DNA of 9,263 nucleotides from Hyphomonadaceae bacterium UBA4763 (GTDB lineage: Bacteria; Pseudomonadota; Alphaproteobacteria; Caulobacterales; Aquidulcibacteraceae), in the NCBI GenBank assembly GCA_002403455.1, contig DHHV01000007.1:715-9977 (forward strand), read 5' to 3'. Below the pieces are notes generated by a model, which was given only the letters and a program-made list of their open reading frames with translations, did no database searches and had not been told where the DNA came from. Shown one piece after another: positions 1 to 6,362 of this stretch. The number at the start of each line of letters is the position of its first letter. Position 1 is the first letter of the stretch. The translations under genes were made by a program, and so were the position numbers.

Positions 1-827
1 ATCTTGATGTCGGTCAGCTCGCGGAAATCGGCGATCGAATCGATCGTCAGATAGGGCTTTTTCGCCTTCATCCGCTCGACCTGGTGCTTGACCAGGCCAA
101 AACCGGCCGAGCTGTCGGTGAAGGCCGGGCAAAAGATCGGCACGCCATAATCATAGGCCGTTTGGATCAGCGAGCCTTGCTTTTTGGCGTTGCCGGCCGC
201 CAGCCATTTGCCGATTTCATGGATGAAGGCGCGCGAGGAATAAGCCCGCGGCTCCAGCGCATCGGCGATCGCCCCGATCGTGTGATCGGTGTGCTGCAGC
301 TCTTCTTCATCAATATAGGTGTCGTAGATCCGATCGATATAAAGCCCGCGCAGGGTTTTATCGTCGGGAATTTCCAGCGCCTGATAATGCTTGAAGCCCA
401 ACGCCTCAAAGAAATCCATGTCGATGATCGAGGCGCCGGTCGCCACGATCGCATCGACCATGCCGTATTTGATCATGTCGCGATAGACATGCATGCAGCC
501 GCCGGCGCTGGTCGAGCCGGCCAGCGTCAGGATCACCGAGCATTTCTTGTTCGACAACATCGTGTTGAAGATTTCGGCCGCCCGCCCCGCGTCGCGCGAG
601 GTGAACGACATTTTCTTCATCGCATCGATGATTGGACGGGCGTCATAGGTCGTGATGTCGACATGTTCGACCGGCGCGGCCAGCAATTCGGCTTTGCGAT
701 TGGCGCGCTTGTCGGCTTTTTTCGCCGGCTTTGGCTCTTTGGCCTCGGCCTTTGGGGCCGGCGCCATAGCGGTGACGGCGGCGGTCTCAACGACCGCCGC
801 TTTGTCGAGTTTCTTGTCTTTCGCCAT
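1..827 (-). CDS. Deoxyhypusine-synthase-like protein (probable homospermidine-type aminobutyl transferase), 3' end cut by window edge
   Basis: The visible 275 residues match the bacterial deoxyhypusine synthase family. An NAD-site-like stretch LAGSTSAGGC spans residues 102-111, ATGAS 129-133, an acidic helix YIDEEE around 171-176, and CPAFTDSSAGFG 233-244. The C-terminal part with the family's active-site lysine (WGK region) lies beyond base 1 and cannot be checked. Eukaryotic and archaeal members transfer an aminobutyl group from spermidine to eIF5A. Bacteria lack eIF5A, and related enzymes make homospermidine or similar polyamines, which fits the decarboxylase just upstream. The ATG at 827 is preceded by a strong GGAGGAG (831-837), and the upstream stop codon overlaps it (TAATG), so translation is probably coupled. 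Oddity: residues 1 to about 46 are a Lys/Ala/Pro-rich low-complexity extension before the conserved domain. Family membership is very likely; the exact product is inferred. Confidence 0.93.
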   Translation of the reverse strand, partial: MAKDKKLDKAAVVETAAVTAMAPAPKAEAKEPKPAKKADKRANRKAELLAAPVEHVDITTYDARPIIDAMKKMSFTSRDAGRAAEIFNTMLSNKKCSVILTLAGSTSAGGCMHVYRDMIKYGMVDAIVATGASIIDMDFFEALGFKHYQALEIPDDKTLRGLYIDRIYDTYIDEEELQHTDHTIGAIADALEPRAYSSRAFIHEIGKWLAAGNAKKQGSLIQTAYDYGVPIFCPAFTDSSAGFGLVKHQVERMKAKKPYLTIDSIADFRELTDIK

Positions 828-2050
828 TATCTCCTCCGCTTACGCTTGCGCGCAGGGAAGCTCACCACCGCGCCAGTCTCTTGCGGCTGGCTTAGCGGGG
901 TCGCTGCATACATGGAAGCCCAAGGCGCATCGGTGACGATCGCTTCGTCGGTTGCGCCAAAGCCGTTGAACCGGGTCTGCATCGCGACGCCATAGGCGCC
1001 GAGCATGCCGATTTCGAGGTAGTCGCCTTCGCGCACGTCCTCGGGCAGCTCGAACGGGCCTTGCGCGGCGTCGATCGAATCGCAGGTCGGGCCGTAGAAT
1101 TTGAACGCCGCCTGCCGGCGCGCCATTTTGCGCGGCTCGCGCAGCAACTTGACCGGGAACGGCCATTTCGCATGCGTAGCGTCGAACAAATTGCCGTAAG
1201 ACCCATCGTTCAGATAGAGCGCATCGCCCTTGCGCGCATCGACGCGCACGACGATCGAGCAGCTCTCGGCGACCAGCGCCCGACCCGGCTCGCACCACAA
1301 ATCGGCATTGTTGATGACGCCCATGGCGTCGAACGACGCCAGGATCTCATCGACATAAGCCTGCATGGGCGGCGGGTTCATGCCCGGATAGATCGACGGA
1401 AAGCCGCCGCCGACATCGACGATGTCCACGGTGACGCCAGCGCGCTTGATCAGGCGCGAGGCCTCCATCATCGCGGCGCGATAGGCGACCGGGCGCATGC
1501 ATTGCGAGCCGACATGGAACGAGACGCCCAATTCGGCCGCCACGCGCCGCGTGCGGAACAACAGATCTTGCGCTTCTTGCCCGCCAATGCCGAACTTGCC
1601 CGACAAGGGCAGGCTCGCGCCATCATTCGACACGGTCAGCCGCACGACCAAGGTCAGATCGCGCGCATTGCCGGTCTCGGCAAGGATCTTGTCGAGCTCA
1701 TCGGCCGAGTCGAGCACAAAGGTGCGCACGCCAAAGTCGTGATAGGCGCGGCGGATCGCGCGGCGCGACTTGACCGGATGCATGAACGCCAGCCGCGCAT
1801 CGGCGAAACGCCCGCAGATCAGGTCGATCTCGGCCTCCGACGCGACGTCAAACGTGCGCAGCCCGGCCCCATAGAGCGCGTCAAGCACCCACGGGCTCGG
1901 ATTGGCCTTTACCGCGTAAAGAACTTCACCCGGAAACTTGTCCTGGAACCAGCCGACCGCTAACGCCACCCGACCCGGTCGCACGCACGCGACAGGGTTT
2001 TCGGGCGGAGCCGCTCGGACCAGGTCCAGGGGCGATTTGTACGTGTCCAA
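827..2050 (-). CDS. Fold-III PLP-dependent ornithine/lysine-type decarboxylase
   Basis: This 407-residue protein has the alanine-racemase-fold decarboxylase layout: the PLP lysine in YAVKANP (K48), KFGIG 152-156, HVGSQ 179-183, the glycine loop DVGGGFP 212-218, EPGR 254-257, the catalytic-cysteine motif CDSID 323-327 and a phosphate-binding tyrosine in GAYG (Y353). The family decarboxylates ornithine (some members lysine) to putrescine or cadaverine in the cytoplasm as the first step of polyamine synthesis. The start is a TTG at 2050, chosen because the N-terminus then has the family's usual length and the frame is closed by a stop a short way upstream (about 2090-2092). No good Shine-Dalgarno precedes it, only a G run at 2060-2064. 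The C-terminus ends in a polybasic RKRKRRR whose last codons also form the ribosome site of the next gene. Substrate preference between ornithine and lysine cannot be read from the sequence. Confidence 0.95.
   Translation of the reverse strand: MDTYKSPLDLVRAAPPENPVACVRPGRVALAVGWFQDKFPGEVLYAVKANPSPWVLDALYGAGLRTFDVASEAEIDLICGRFADARLAFMHPVKSRRAIRRAYHDFGVRTFVLDSADELDKILAETGNARDLTLVVRLTVSNDGASLPLSGKFGIGGQEAQDLLFRTRRVAAELGVSFHVGSQCMRPVAYRAAMMEASRLIKRAGVTVDIVDVGGGFPSIYPGMNPPPMQAYVDEILASFDAMGVINNADLWCEPGRALVAESCSIVVRVDARKGDALYLNDGSYGNLFDATHAKWPFPVKLLREPRKMARRQAAFKFYGPTCDSIDAAQGPFELPEDVREGDYLEIGMLGAYGVAMQTRFNGFGATDEAIVTDAPWASMYAATPLSQPQETGAVVSFPARKRKRRR
831..837 (-). promoter_or_regulatory. Ribosome binding site inside the decarboxylase 3' end
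   Basis: On the minus strand GGAGGAG sits three bases before the ATG at 827 and is read in the decarboxylase frame as part of its terminal Arg codons. With the TAATG stop/start overlap it points to translational coupling of the two polyamine genes. Confidence 0.85.
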
Positions 2051-2152
2051 TTCACGTAGCCCCCAAAAGATAATTGACCCAGACCGGCGTTAGTGCGTTG
2101 GACCGATGTCCGCCGGGAGCATTCACCTAAGCGCGTTCGAGCGATTTGTAAA

Positions 2153-2168
2153 GGGGAGAATTCGCCCC
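2153..2168. repeat. Near-perfect 16-bp palindrome, possible operator
   Basis: GGGGAGAATTCGCCCC is symmetric except for one base pair. It lies about 100 bases upstream of the decarboxylase start and inside the A/C-run stretch. It could be a repressor site for the divergent region; no regulator gene lies nearby to test this. Confidence 0.35.
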
Positions 2169-2321
2169 AAAACCCCCAAAACCGCGAAAAATTTAGGGCG
2201 GAGCGGGGTCAAAAACCCCCGGGGCGGCGGGAAAGATTGTCTCGGGTTTTCAAAGAAAGGGCATAAATTTCCTCACAGTCTTGCGAAGGGCGAGGCATAG
2301 TCGTTTTTGCCCATTCCACTT

Positions 2322-2349
2322 TTCACGACTTAAGTAAAACCGCAATAAT
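2322..2349 (+). promoter_or_regulatory. Predicted sigma-70-type promoter for the efflux/rnhB operon
   Basis: TTCACG (2322-2327, four of six matches to TTGACA) is followed after 16 bases by AATAAT (2344-2349, five of six matches to TATAAT). The predicted transcript start is near 2356, leaving a leader of about 120-170 bases before the transporter start. This is assigned by eye only. Confidence 0.45.
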
Positions 2350-2433
2350 GGCCCCTATGACCCGTAATAAAGGGCCAAAGCCGGCGCGCGCGACGGCATG
2401 GAAATTGGTTATTCGCTGCGCCGAAGCGACAGC

Positions 2434-2471
2434 CTGCGGCGCCGAGGCGTCCCGCAGCCCCTGGTCAGGGG
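2434..2471 (+). promoter_or_regulatory. Two adjacent hairpin-forming inverted repeats in the efflux leader
   Basis: CTGCGG (2434-2439) pairs with CCGCAG (2452-2457), and directly after it CCCCTGGTCAGGGG (2458-2471) is a 14-base inverted repeat. The second hairpin covers the AGGGG that would serve an ATG at 2478. No T run follows, so this is not a standard terminator. It could be an operator, an attenuator, or a structure that favours the later start at 2529. Confidence 0.4.
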
Positions 2472-2528
2472 CGGGAAATGACGCTAACCGATCGTAAATC
2501 TGGCCAAACCGGCCGCGCAGGACGCTTC

Positions 2529-3815
2529 ATGACCACGATTACGCCCGCCGAGCGCGCCGCCAAGACCGAGGCCGAATCGCCCAAGGGCTTTCGCGCCGCC
2601 TTCGGCTTTGTGTTCGTCACGGTGGTTCTTGATCTCGCGGCCTTAGGGATTGTCATCCCGGTGCTGCCGCAATTGCTGATGCAGATCATGGAGGTCGGCG
2701 CCGCCGAAGCGGCCAAGACCCTGGGCGGCCTGATTTTTCTGTGGGCGAGCATGCAATTCATCGCCTCGCCCATTCTTGGCGCGGCGTCGGACATGCTGGG
2801 GCGACGGCCCATTATTTTATGGTCGAATTTTGGACTGGCGATGTCCTATTTCATCGCCTCGCTGGCGACGAGCCTGCCCATGCTGATTCTGGCGCGGGTC
2901 GTGTCGGGGGTCAGCGCCGCCTCGATGTCGACCGCGCAGGCTTATATTGCGGACATCACCCCGCCGGAAAAGCGCGCGCAGCGTTTTGGCGTGATCGGCG
3001 CCGCCTTCGGCGTTGGCTTCGTGCTGGGGCCGGCGATCGGCGGGCTGTTGGGCGAGTTGGATCTGCGCGCGCCGTTTTACGCGGCCGGCGCGCTGTGCCT
3101 CGCCAATGGTCTCTACGGCCTGTTCGTTTTACCCGAAAGCCTGCCGAAAGAACGCCGCGCGCCGTTTAATTGGCGCAAGGCCAATCCCTTGGGCTCGTTC
3201 GATCTGTTTGTGCGCACGCCCAATCTTGGGTTCATCGCTTTGGCGGTGTTTTTGTCTTCGCTCGCCCTGCAAGTGCAGCCATCGACCATGGTGCTGTTTG
3301 GCGAAGCGCGCTTTGGCTGGGGGGCGGGCGAAGCCGGCGCCGTGTTGGCCGTCATTGGGCTGTGCTCAATGATTGTGTCGGGCTTTCTGGTCGGCCGCAT
3401 CGTTCGAAAGATTGGCGAGACGCGCGCCTGGGCAATGGGCTTGGCGTTCGGAGCGATGGGCTTTATCGGCTATGGCGCGGCGCCGTCGGGCGTCTGGTTT
3501 TTCGCCTCGATCCCCCTGCTGGCGCTGTGGGGGATTGCCGGCCCGGCCACGCAGAGCCTTGCCACCCAGCGCGTGCAGCCGACCGAACAGGGGCGCCTGC
3601 AAGGCGGGCTTTCCAGCCTGATGGGCCTTGCCGGCATGATTGGTCCGATCCTTTTCACGCAGATTTTTGCCTATGGCGCCGCGCCCGACGGCCCCGGTTT
3701 GCCGGGCCTTGCCTTTTTCACCGCGGCCGGTGTTTTGCTGACCGCGCTTGGCGTTGCGCTGGTCGAAGGCGCGGCGATCCGCCGCCGTCAGGCGGTCGCA
3801 GCTTTGGCGCCCTAA
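2529..3815 (+). CDS. Major facilitator drug-efflux transporter of the TetA/TCR type
   Basis: The 428-residue protein is a 12-helix-type MFS antiporter in the inner membrane. It has the Tet signature of TM1, LDLAALGIVIPVLPQLL (34-50, with D35), motif A as GAASDMLGRRP (84-94), and motif C as GVGFVLGPAIGG (161-172). Family members exchange protons for tetracycline or other small drugs; sequence alone does not show the substrate. I chose ATG 2529 because AGGA (2519-2522) precedes it by six bases and the N-terminus then has a usual length. An in-frame ATG at 2478 would add 17 residues without family resemblance, and its ribosome site lies in a hairpin. There is no TetR-type regulator gene next to it. 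rnhB follows after five bases. I would not call this a tetracycline-resistance gene, because chromosomal members are common and mostly uncharacterised. Confidence 0.9.
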   Translation: MTTITPAERAAKTEAESPKGFRAAFGFVFVTVVLDLAALGIVIPVLPQLLMQIMEVGAAEAAKTLGGLIFLWASMQFIASPILGAASDMLGRRPIILWSNFGLAMSYFIASLATSLPMLILARVVSGVSAASMSTAQAYIADITPPEKRAQRFGVIGAAFGVGFVLGPAIGGLLGELDLRAPFYAAGALCLANGLYGLFVLPESLPKERRAPFNWRKANPLGSFDLFVRTPNLGFIALAVFLSSLALQVQPSTMVLFGEARFGWGAGEAGAVLAVIGLCSMIVSGFLVGRIVRKIGETRAWAMGLAFGAMGFIGYGAAPSGVWFFASIPLLALWGIAGPATQSLATQRVQPTEQGRLQGGLSSLMGLAGMIGPILFTQIFAYGAAPDGPGLPGLAFFTAAGVLLTALGVALVEGAAIRRRQAVAALAP

Positions 3816-3820
3816 CCGAC

Positions 3821-4387
3821 ATGCGCGTGTGCGGCATGGATGAGGCCGGGCGCGGGCCATGGGCCGGGCCGGTCATTGCCGCCGCGGTCGTGCTCGACCC
3901 GCTTCGCCCGATCATCGGCCTTGCTGATTCCAAGACCTTGTCGCCGGCTCGCCGGGCCGAATTGGCGCAAGTTATCCGCGCGCATACCGATTGGGGGCTG
4001 GGCGGCGCCAGCCCGGCCGAAATCGACCAGCTCAACATTTTGCAGGCCACTTTCCTCGCCATGGCCCGCGCGCTGCAAGCCCTTGCCTATCCGGTCGATT
4101 TAGCCTTGGTCGACGGCAATCGCGCGCCTGCTTTGCCCTGTGCGGTCCGCACCATGATCGGCGGCGATGCAACCGAGCCGGCGATCGCCGCCGCCTCGAT
4201 CCTCGCCAAAACCGCCCGCGACGCGCTGATGATCGCTGCCGACCAAGAATTTCCGGGCTATGGCTTTGCCCGCCATAAAGGCTATGGCGTCGCCGCCCAT
4301 GCCGAAGCGCTGACGCGGCTCGGCCCCTGCGCGCTGCATCGGGTGTCGTTCAAGCCCGTCCGCCGGGCGCTGGGGCTGAAGGATTGA
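3821..4387 (+). CDS. rnhB: Ribonuclease HII
   Basis: RNase HII nicks RNA-DNA hybrids at ribonucleotides, removing misincorporated ribonucleotides and helping clear R-loops and primers in the cytoplasm. The 188-residue product begins almost directly with the signature CGMDEAGRGPWAGPV, giving acidic residues D7 and E8. DSKTLSPARR is at 36-45, DG at 98-99, GGDATEPAIAAASILAK at 114-130, and the C-terminal RHKGYG (151-156) and HRVSFKP (173-179). D7, E8, D98 and D116 fit the family's four metal ligands by spacing. It is slightly short for the family because there is little sequence before the signature. The ATG at 3821 is five bases after the transporter stop with no visible Shine-Dalgarno, so it probably depends on coupling to the transporter. 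No earlier in-frame start seems better. Confidence 0.96.
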   Translation: MRVCGMDEAGRGPWAGPVIAAAVVLDPLRPIIGLADSKTLSPARRAELAQVIRAHTDWGLGGASPAEIDQLNILQATFLAMARALQALAYPVDLALVDGNRAPALPCAVRTMIGGDATEPAIAAASILAKTARDALMIAADQEFPGYGFARHKGYGVAAHAEALTRLGPCALHRVSFKPVRRALGLKD

Positions 4388-4402
4388 CCAGCGCGCCTGT
4401 CC

Positions 4403-4726
4403 TTAGAAGACATCGACCAAGCCGGTTTCCGCAACCATCCGCAGCCGTCGACCAGGCTTGAGCGCGTCGCTGCGGATGACCAAATCGACCGAGCAGTCCA
4501 GAATTTGCGTCAGCGCAAACTGGATGGCCCCGACATCAAAGGCGCTGAACAGCATTTTGCGCCCATTCGGCCCCTCATCCAAATCGACCATGATGTCGAC
4601 GTCGCTCGTCCCGGCAGTGCCGGAATCGCGGGCGTAGGACCCAAACAGATAAGCGCGCTTGACGCCCAACGCCGCAAGCGGCGCATGGTTTTGGCGTAAT
4701 CGGCGAAGCACTTCAGCGCGGTCCAT
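4403..4726 (-). CDS. Solitary MNT-type nucleotidyltransferase domain protein
   Basis: The 107-residue protein is a minimal nucleotidyltransferase of the polymerase-beta fold. FGSYARD (28-34) followed by SDVDIMVD (41-48) gives the two metal-binding aspartates D42 and D44, and VDLV (80-83) gives a likely third, D81. Such proteins are often antitoxins of HEPN toxins, acting by adding AMP to the toxin. Here no HEPN-like frame lies on either side, so a toxin-antitoxin role is not supported by context. The usual glycine after AR in the GSxARG motif is aspartate (D34). The frame is open further upstream to 4858, but the ATG at 4726 starts the domain at the family's usual point, and a strong -10 element sits just before it. 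Its 3' end faces rnhB across a 15-base gap. The substrate and role are unknown. Confidence 0.85.
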   Translation of the reverse strand: MDRAEVLRRLRQNHAPLAALGVKRAYLFGSYARDSGTAGTSDVDIMVDLDEGPNGRKMLFSAFDVGAIQFALTQILDCSVDLVIRSDALKPGRRLRMVAETGLVDVF

Positions 4727-4732
4727 CGTCAA

Positions 4733-4738
4733 ATTATA
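4733..4738 (-). promoter_or_regulatory. -10 element placing transcription start on the nucleotidyltransferase ATG
   Basis: A perfect TATAAT on the minus strand (4738 to 4733) is followed by exactly six bases, TTGACG, and then the ATG at 4726. Standard spacing would put +1 at or within a base of the A of the start codon. No Shine-Dalgarno fits between them, so a leaderless mRNA is likely. The -35 region (TTCCGT, 17 bases upstream) is poor. Confidence 0.55.
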
Positions 4739-4914
4739 TAGCAATAGCGGACCGAACGGAACCGCCCTGCCGCACTCCGCCACCACAATGCGTCCGACGC
4801 CCCCCAACCCCGCTCGCTGAACTGCCCCCGCAAACGCATTGCTTTTCCGGCAAGTCATCGGCTAAGCCCCAGCCGCAAGCGGCGCGCGCGTCGCCGGACC
4901 GGGAGCCGTTCAGC

Positions 4915-5874
4915 ATGTCCAGCATCGCCCTTCGCGCCATGGCGGCCTTGGCCGCGCCGGCCTTGCTTATCTCTTGCGCCGGAATTGGCGACAAAGGCCC
5001 GCCGGCGGTCGTTTGCGATTCGGCCCTCACCCGCCCCGAAGGATTTACGCCCTTGACGCCCGACGCCGCCTTGACGCGCAGCCAAACAACGCTCGCCAAC
5101 GCCGCCGCCCGCAAGGGCGCGGTCAAAACCACCTCTGGGCTCGTTTATGAAGTGCTGACCGCCGGCCCTGCCGATGGCGCCCCGCCCACCGCCGATCGGG
5201 AAGTGCGCGTGCATTATACGGGGTGCCTTGCCGATGGCTTTGTGTTCGACAGCTCGCTGGCGCGCGGCGAACCGGCCGTCTTCCCGGTCGGCGCCCTGAT
5301 CCCGGCCTGGGTCGAAGCGCTGCAATTGATGAAGCCGGGCGACAAATGGCGCCTGACCTCCCCGCCCGATCTTGCCTATGGCGAAAGCGGCGCCGGCCCT
5401 GATATCGGCCCGAACGAAGCCCTGATCTTTGAAATGGAATTGCTGGAGATCCTGCCCTTGCCCCCCACCCCTGCCCAACGCCTCGCCCGCTCGACCGATT
5501 TTATCGCCGAGATCGCTCAAAAGCCTGGCGTTATCGCCACCGGTTCGGGCCTGCTTTACGAAATCGTCAGCTCCGGTCCCGCCGAGGGCAAGAGCCCCAA
5601 AGCCGGCGAACTCGTCACCGTGCATTATGAGGGCAAGCTCGCCGACGGCAAAATCTTTGACAGCTCCTATTTGCGCGGCCAGCCCGCGACCTTTCCCTCG
5701 GATCGCTTGATCCCTGGTTGGGTCGAAGCGCTGCAATTAATGAAGCCCGGCGATGTGTGGATGCTCTATATCCCGCCGGCGCTTGGCTATGGCGAGCGTG
5801 GCGCCGGCGGCGCGATCGGCCCGAATGAAGCCTTGGTGTTCAAGGTCGAAATGATCTCGGTCGGCCAGAAATAG
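4915..5874 (+). CDS. Tandem-domain FKBP-type peptidyl-prolyl isomerase, predicted lipoprotein
   Basis: The protein catalyses cis-trans isomerisation of prolyl bonds and probably acts as a folding helper in the periplasm. A short signal peptide ends in the lipobox LLISC, so C21 would be lipidated and the protein anchored to a membrane. Two FKBP domains follow, about residues 70-180 and 206-317. Each has the VHYTG/VHYEG strand (99-103 and 236-240), FDSS (111-114 and 248-251), WVEALQLMKPGD (132-143 and 269-280) and a YG-rich loop with PNEAL (166-170 and 303-307). The second domain keeps the usual IPGW, whereas the first has IPAW. Domain 1 also carries C104, and C34 precedes it, so a disulfide is possible. 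GGGAG-like purines lie about nine bases before the ATG. The thioesterase gene starts 11 bases after the stop, so the two probably share a transcript. Confidence 0.93.
   Translation: MSSIALRAMAALAAPALLISCAGIGDKGPPAVVCDSALTRPEGFTPLTPDAALTRSQTTLANAAARKGAVKTTSGLVYEVLTAGPADGAPPTADREVRVHYTGCLADGFVFDSSLARGEPAVFPVGALIPAWVEALQLMKPGDKWRLTSPPDLAYGESGAGPDIGPNEALIFEMELLEILPLPPTPAQRLARSTDFIAEIAQKPGVIATGSGLLYEIVSSGPAEGKSPKAGELVTVHYEGKLADGKIFDSSYLRGQPATFPSDRLIPGWVEALQLMKPGDVWMLYIPPALGYGERGAGGAIGPNEALVFKVEMISVGQK
5308..5753 (+). repeat. Internal duplication within the FKBP gene
   Basis: The 35 bases at 5308-5342 and 5719-5753 differ at only two positions, both silent, and encode the same 12-residue WVEALQLMKPGD. 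The copies are 411 bases (137 codons) apart, one in each FKBP domain. The flanking domain sequence is much more diverged, which suggests local gene conversion or strong conservation on top of an older duplication. Confidence 0.8.
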
Positions 5875-5885
5875 AGCGCGCGGCG

Positions 5886-6347
5886 ATGACGGCGCTGTTC
5901 GAGACCATGCGGGCCCATGGCCAACAGATTTTCGACGGCGTGCCGCATGCGCGCGCACTCGGCTTTGAGCTCGTCGCCATCGAATACGCCAAAGCGATCG
6001 CCAAGGTCGCCTGGCGCGAGGATCTGGTCGGCGATCCCGACACCGGCGTCATCGCCGGCGGGGTCATCACCGCTTTGCTGGACAATCTCTGCGGCGTCGC
6101 CGTCGCCGCCGCGATGGAGACGTTCAGCTCGACCGCGACCCTCGATCTGCGGATCGATTATATGCGCGCCGCCGAACCCGGTCAGACCATCTGGGCCGAA
6201 GCCCATTGCTTCAAGCAGACCCGCTCGGTCGCGTTCGTCCGCGCCGTCGCTTATGACCGCGTCATTGACGACCCGATCGCCACGGCGACCGCCGCGTTCA
6301 TGCTCAATTCCAATGCGGGCCGCAAAGCCGGCGCCAATTTGAAATAG
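5886..6347 (+). CDS. PaaI-family hotdog-fold thioesterase
   Basis: The 153-residue protein has the hotdog thioesterase pattern: a central helix GVIAGGVITALLDNLCG (54-70) with the likely catalytic aspartate D66, then the strands ATLDLRIDYMRAAEPG (84-99), a third strand around TRSVAFVRAVAYD (112-124) and a last one near ATAAFML (134-140). Members hydrolyse acyl-CoA or aryl-CoA thioesters in the cytoplasm; the true substrate is unknown here. The position that is histidine in the common HGG motif is alanine (A57), although the two glycines and D66 are kept. It lies 11 bases after the FKBP stop on the same strand, so co-transcription is likely, though no functional link to the isomerase is evident. 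The 3' end faces terC across 15 bases. Confidence 0.88.
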   Translation: MTALFETMRAHGQQIFDGVPHARALGFELVAIEYAKAIAKVAWREDLVGDPDTGVIAGGVITALLDNLCGVAVAAAMETFSSTATLDLRIDYMRAAEPGQTIWAEAHCFKQTRSVAFVRAVAYDRVIDDPIATATAAFMLNSNAGRKAGANLK

Positions 6348-6362
6348 GCCCTTTGCCGATGA

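Larger units (their letters stand above)
2051..2528. other. Divergent intergenic region between the polyamine operon and the efflux operon
   Basis: This stretch of about 480 bases carries no gene I trust. It is less GC-rich in places than the coding DNA, with runs of A and C on the plus strand (2165-2220). Read toward the decarboxylase, these become G and T runs of the form GGGGGTTTTGGGG. It also holds a near-palindrome at 2153-2168, a promoter-like pair at 2322-2349, an inverted repeat TGGCCC/GGGCCA (2349-2354 and 2372-2377) and two hairpin-forming repeats at 2434-2471. I could not find a convincing promoter for the decarboxylase or a riboswitch I recognise. Confidence 0.7.

Noticed and set aside
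84..995. A 303-codon open frame on the plus strand
   Set aside because: It lies antisense to the deoxyhypusine-synthase-like gene, whose motifs and ribosome site are clear; GC-rich codon use produces long open antisense frames. The translated product has no recognisable domain.
2197..2224. Intrinsic terminator in the repeat GGGGT-CAAAA-ACCCC region
   Set aside because: The stem is only five pairs and no T run follows on either strand in the right place.
2106..2300. A 64-codon plus-strand frame in the divergent intergenic region
   Set aside because: It has no convincing ribosome site and its Lys/Gly/Pro-rich product follows the A and C runs of the DNA; it resembles no family I know.
2529..3815. 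Calling the MFS transporter a tetracycline-resistance determinant
   Set aside because: Motifs show the Tet-type subfamily only; there is no adjacent TetR gene and no mobile-element context.
4403..4858. A longer nucleotidyltransferase starting at 4858
   Set aside because: The extra 44 residues show no family resemblance, lie upstream of a perfect -10 element, and would include the promoter in the coding region.
4855..5736. A 293-codon minus-strand frame opposite the FKBP gene
   Set aside because: The plus strand encodes two clear FKBP domains and a lipobox; the reverse frame is a Gly/Ala/Arg-rich shadow.
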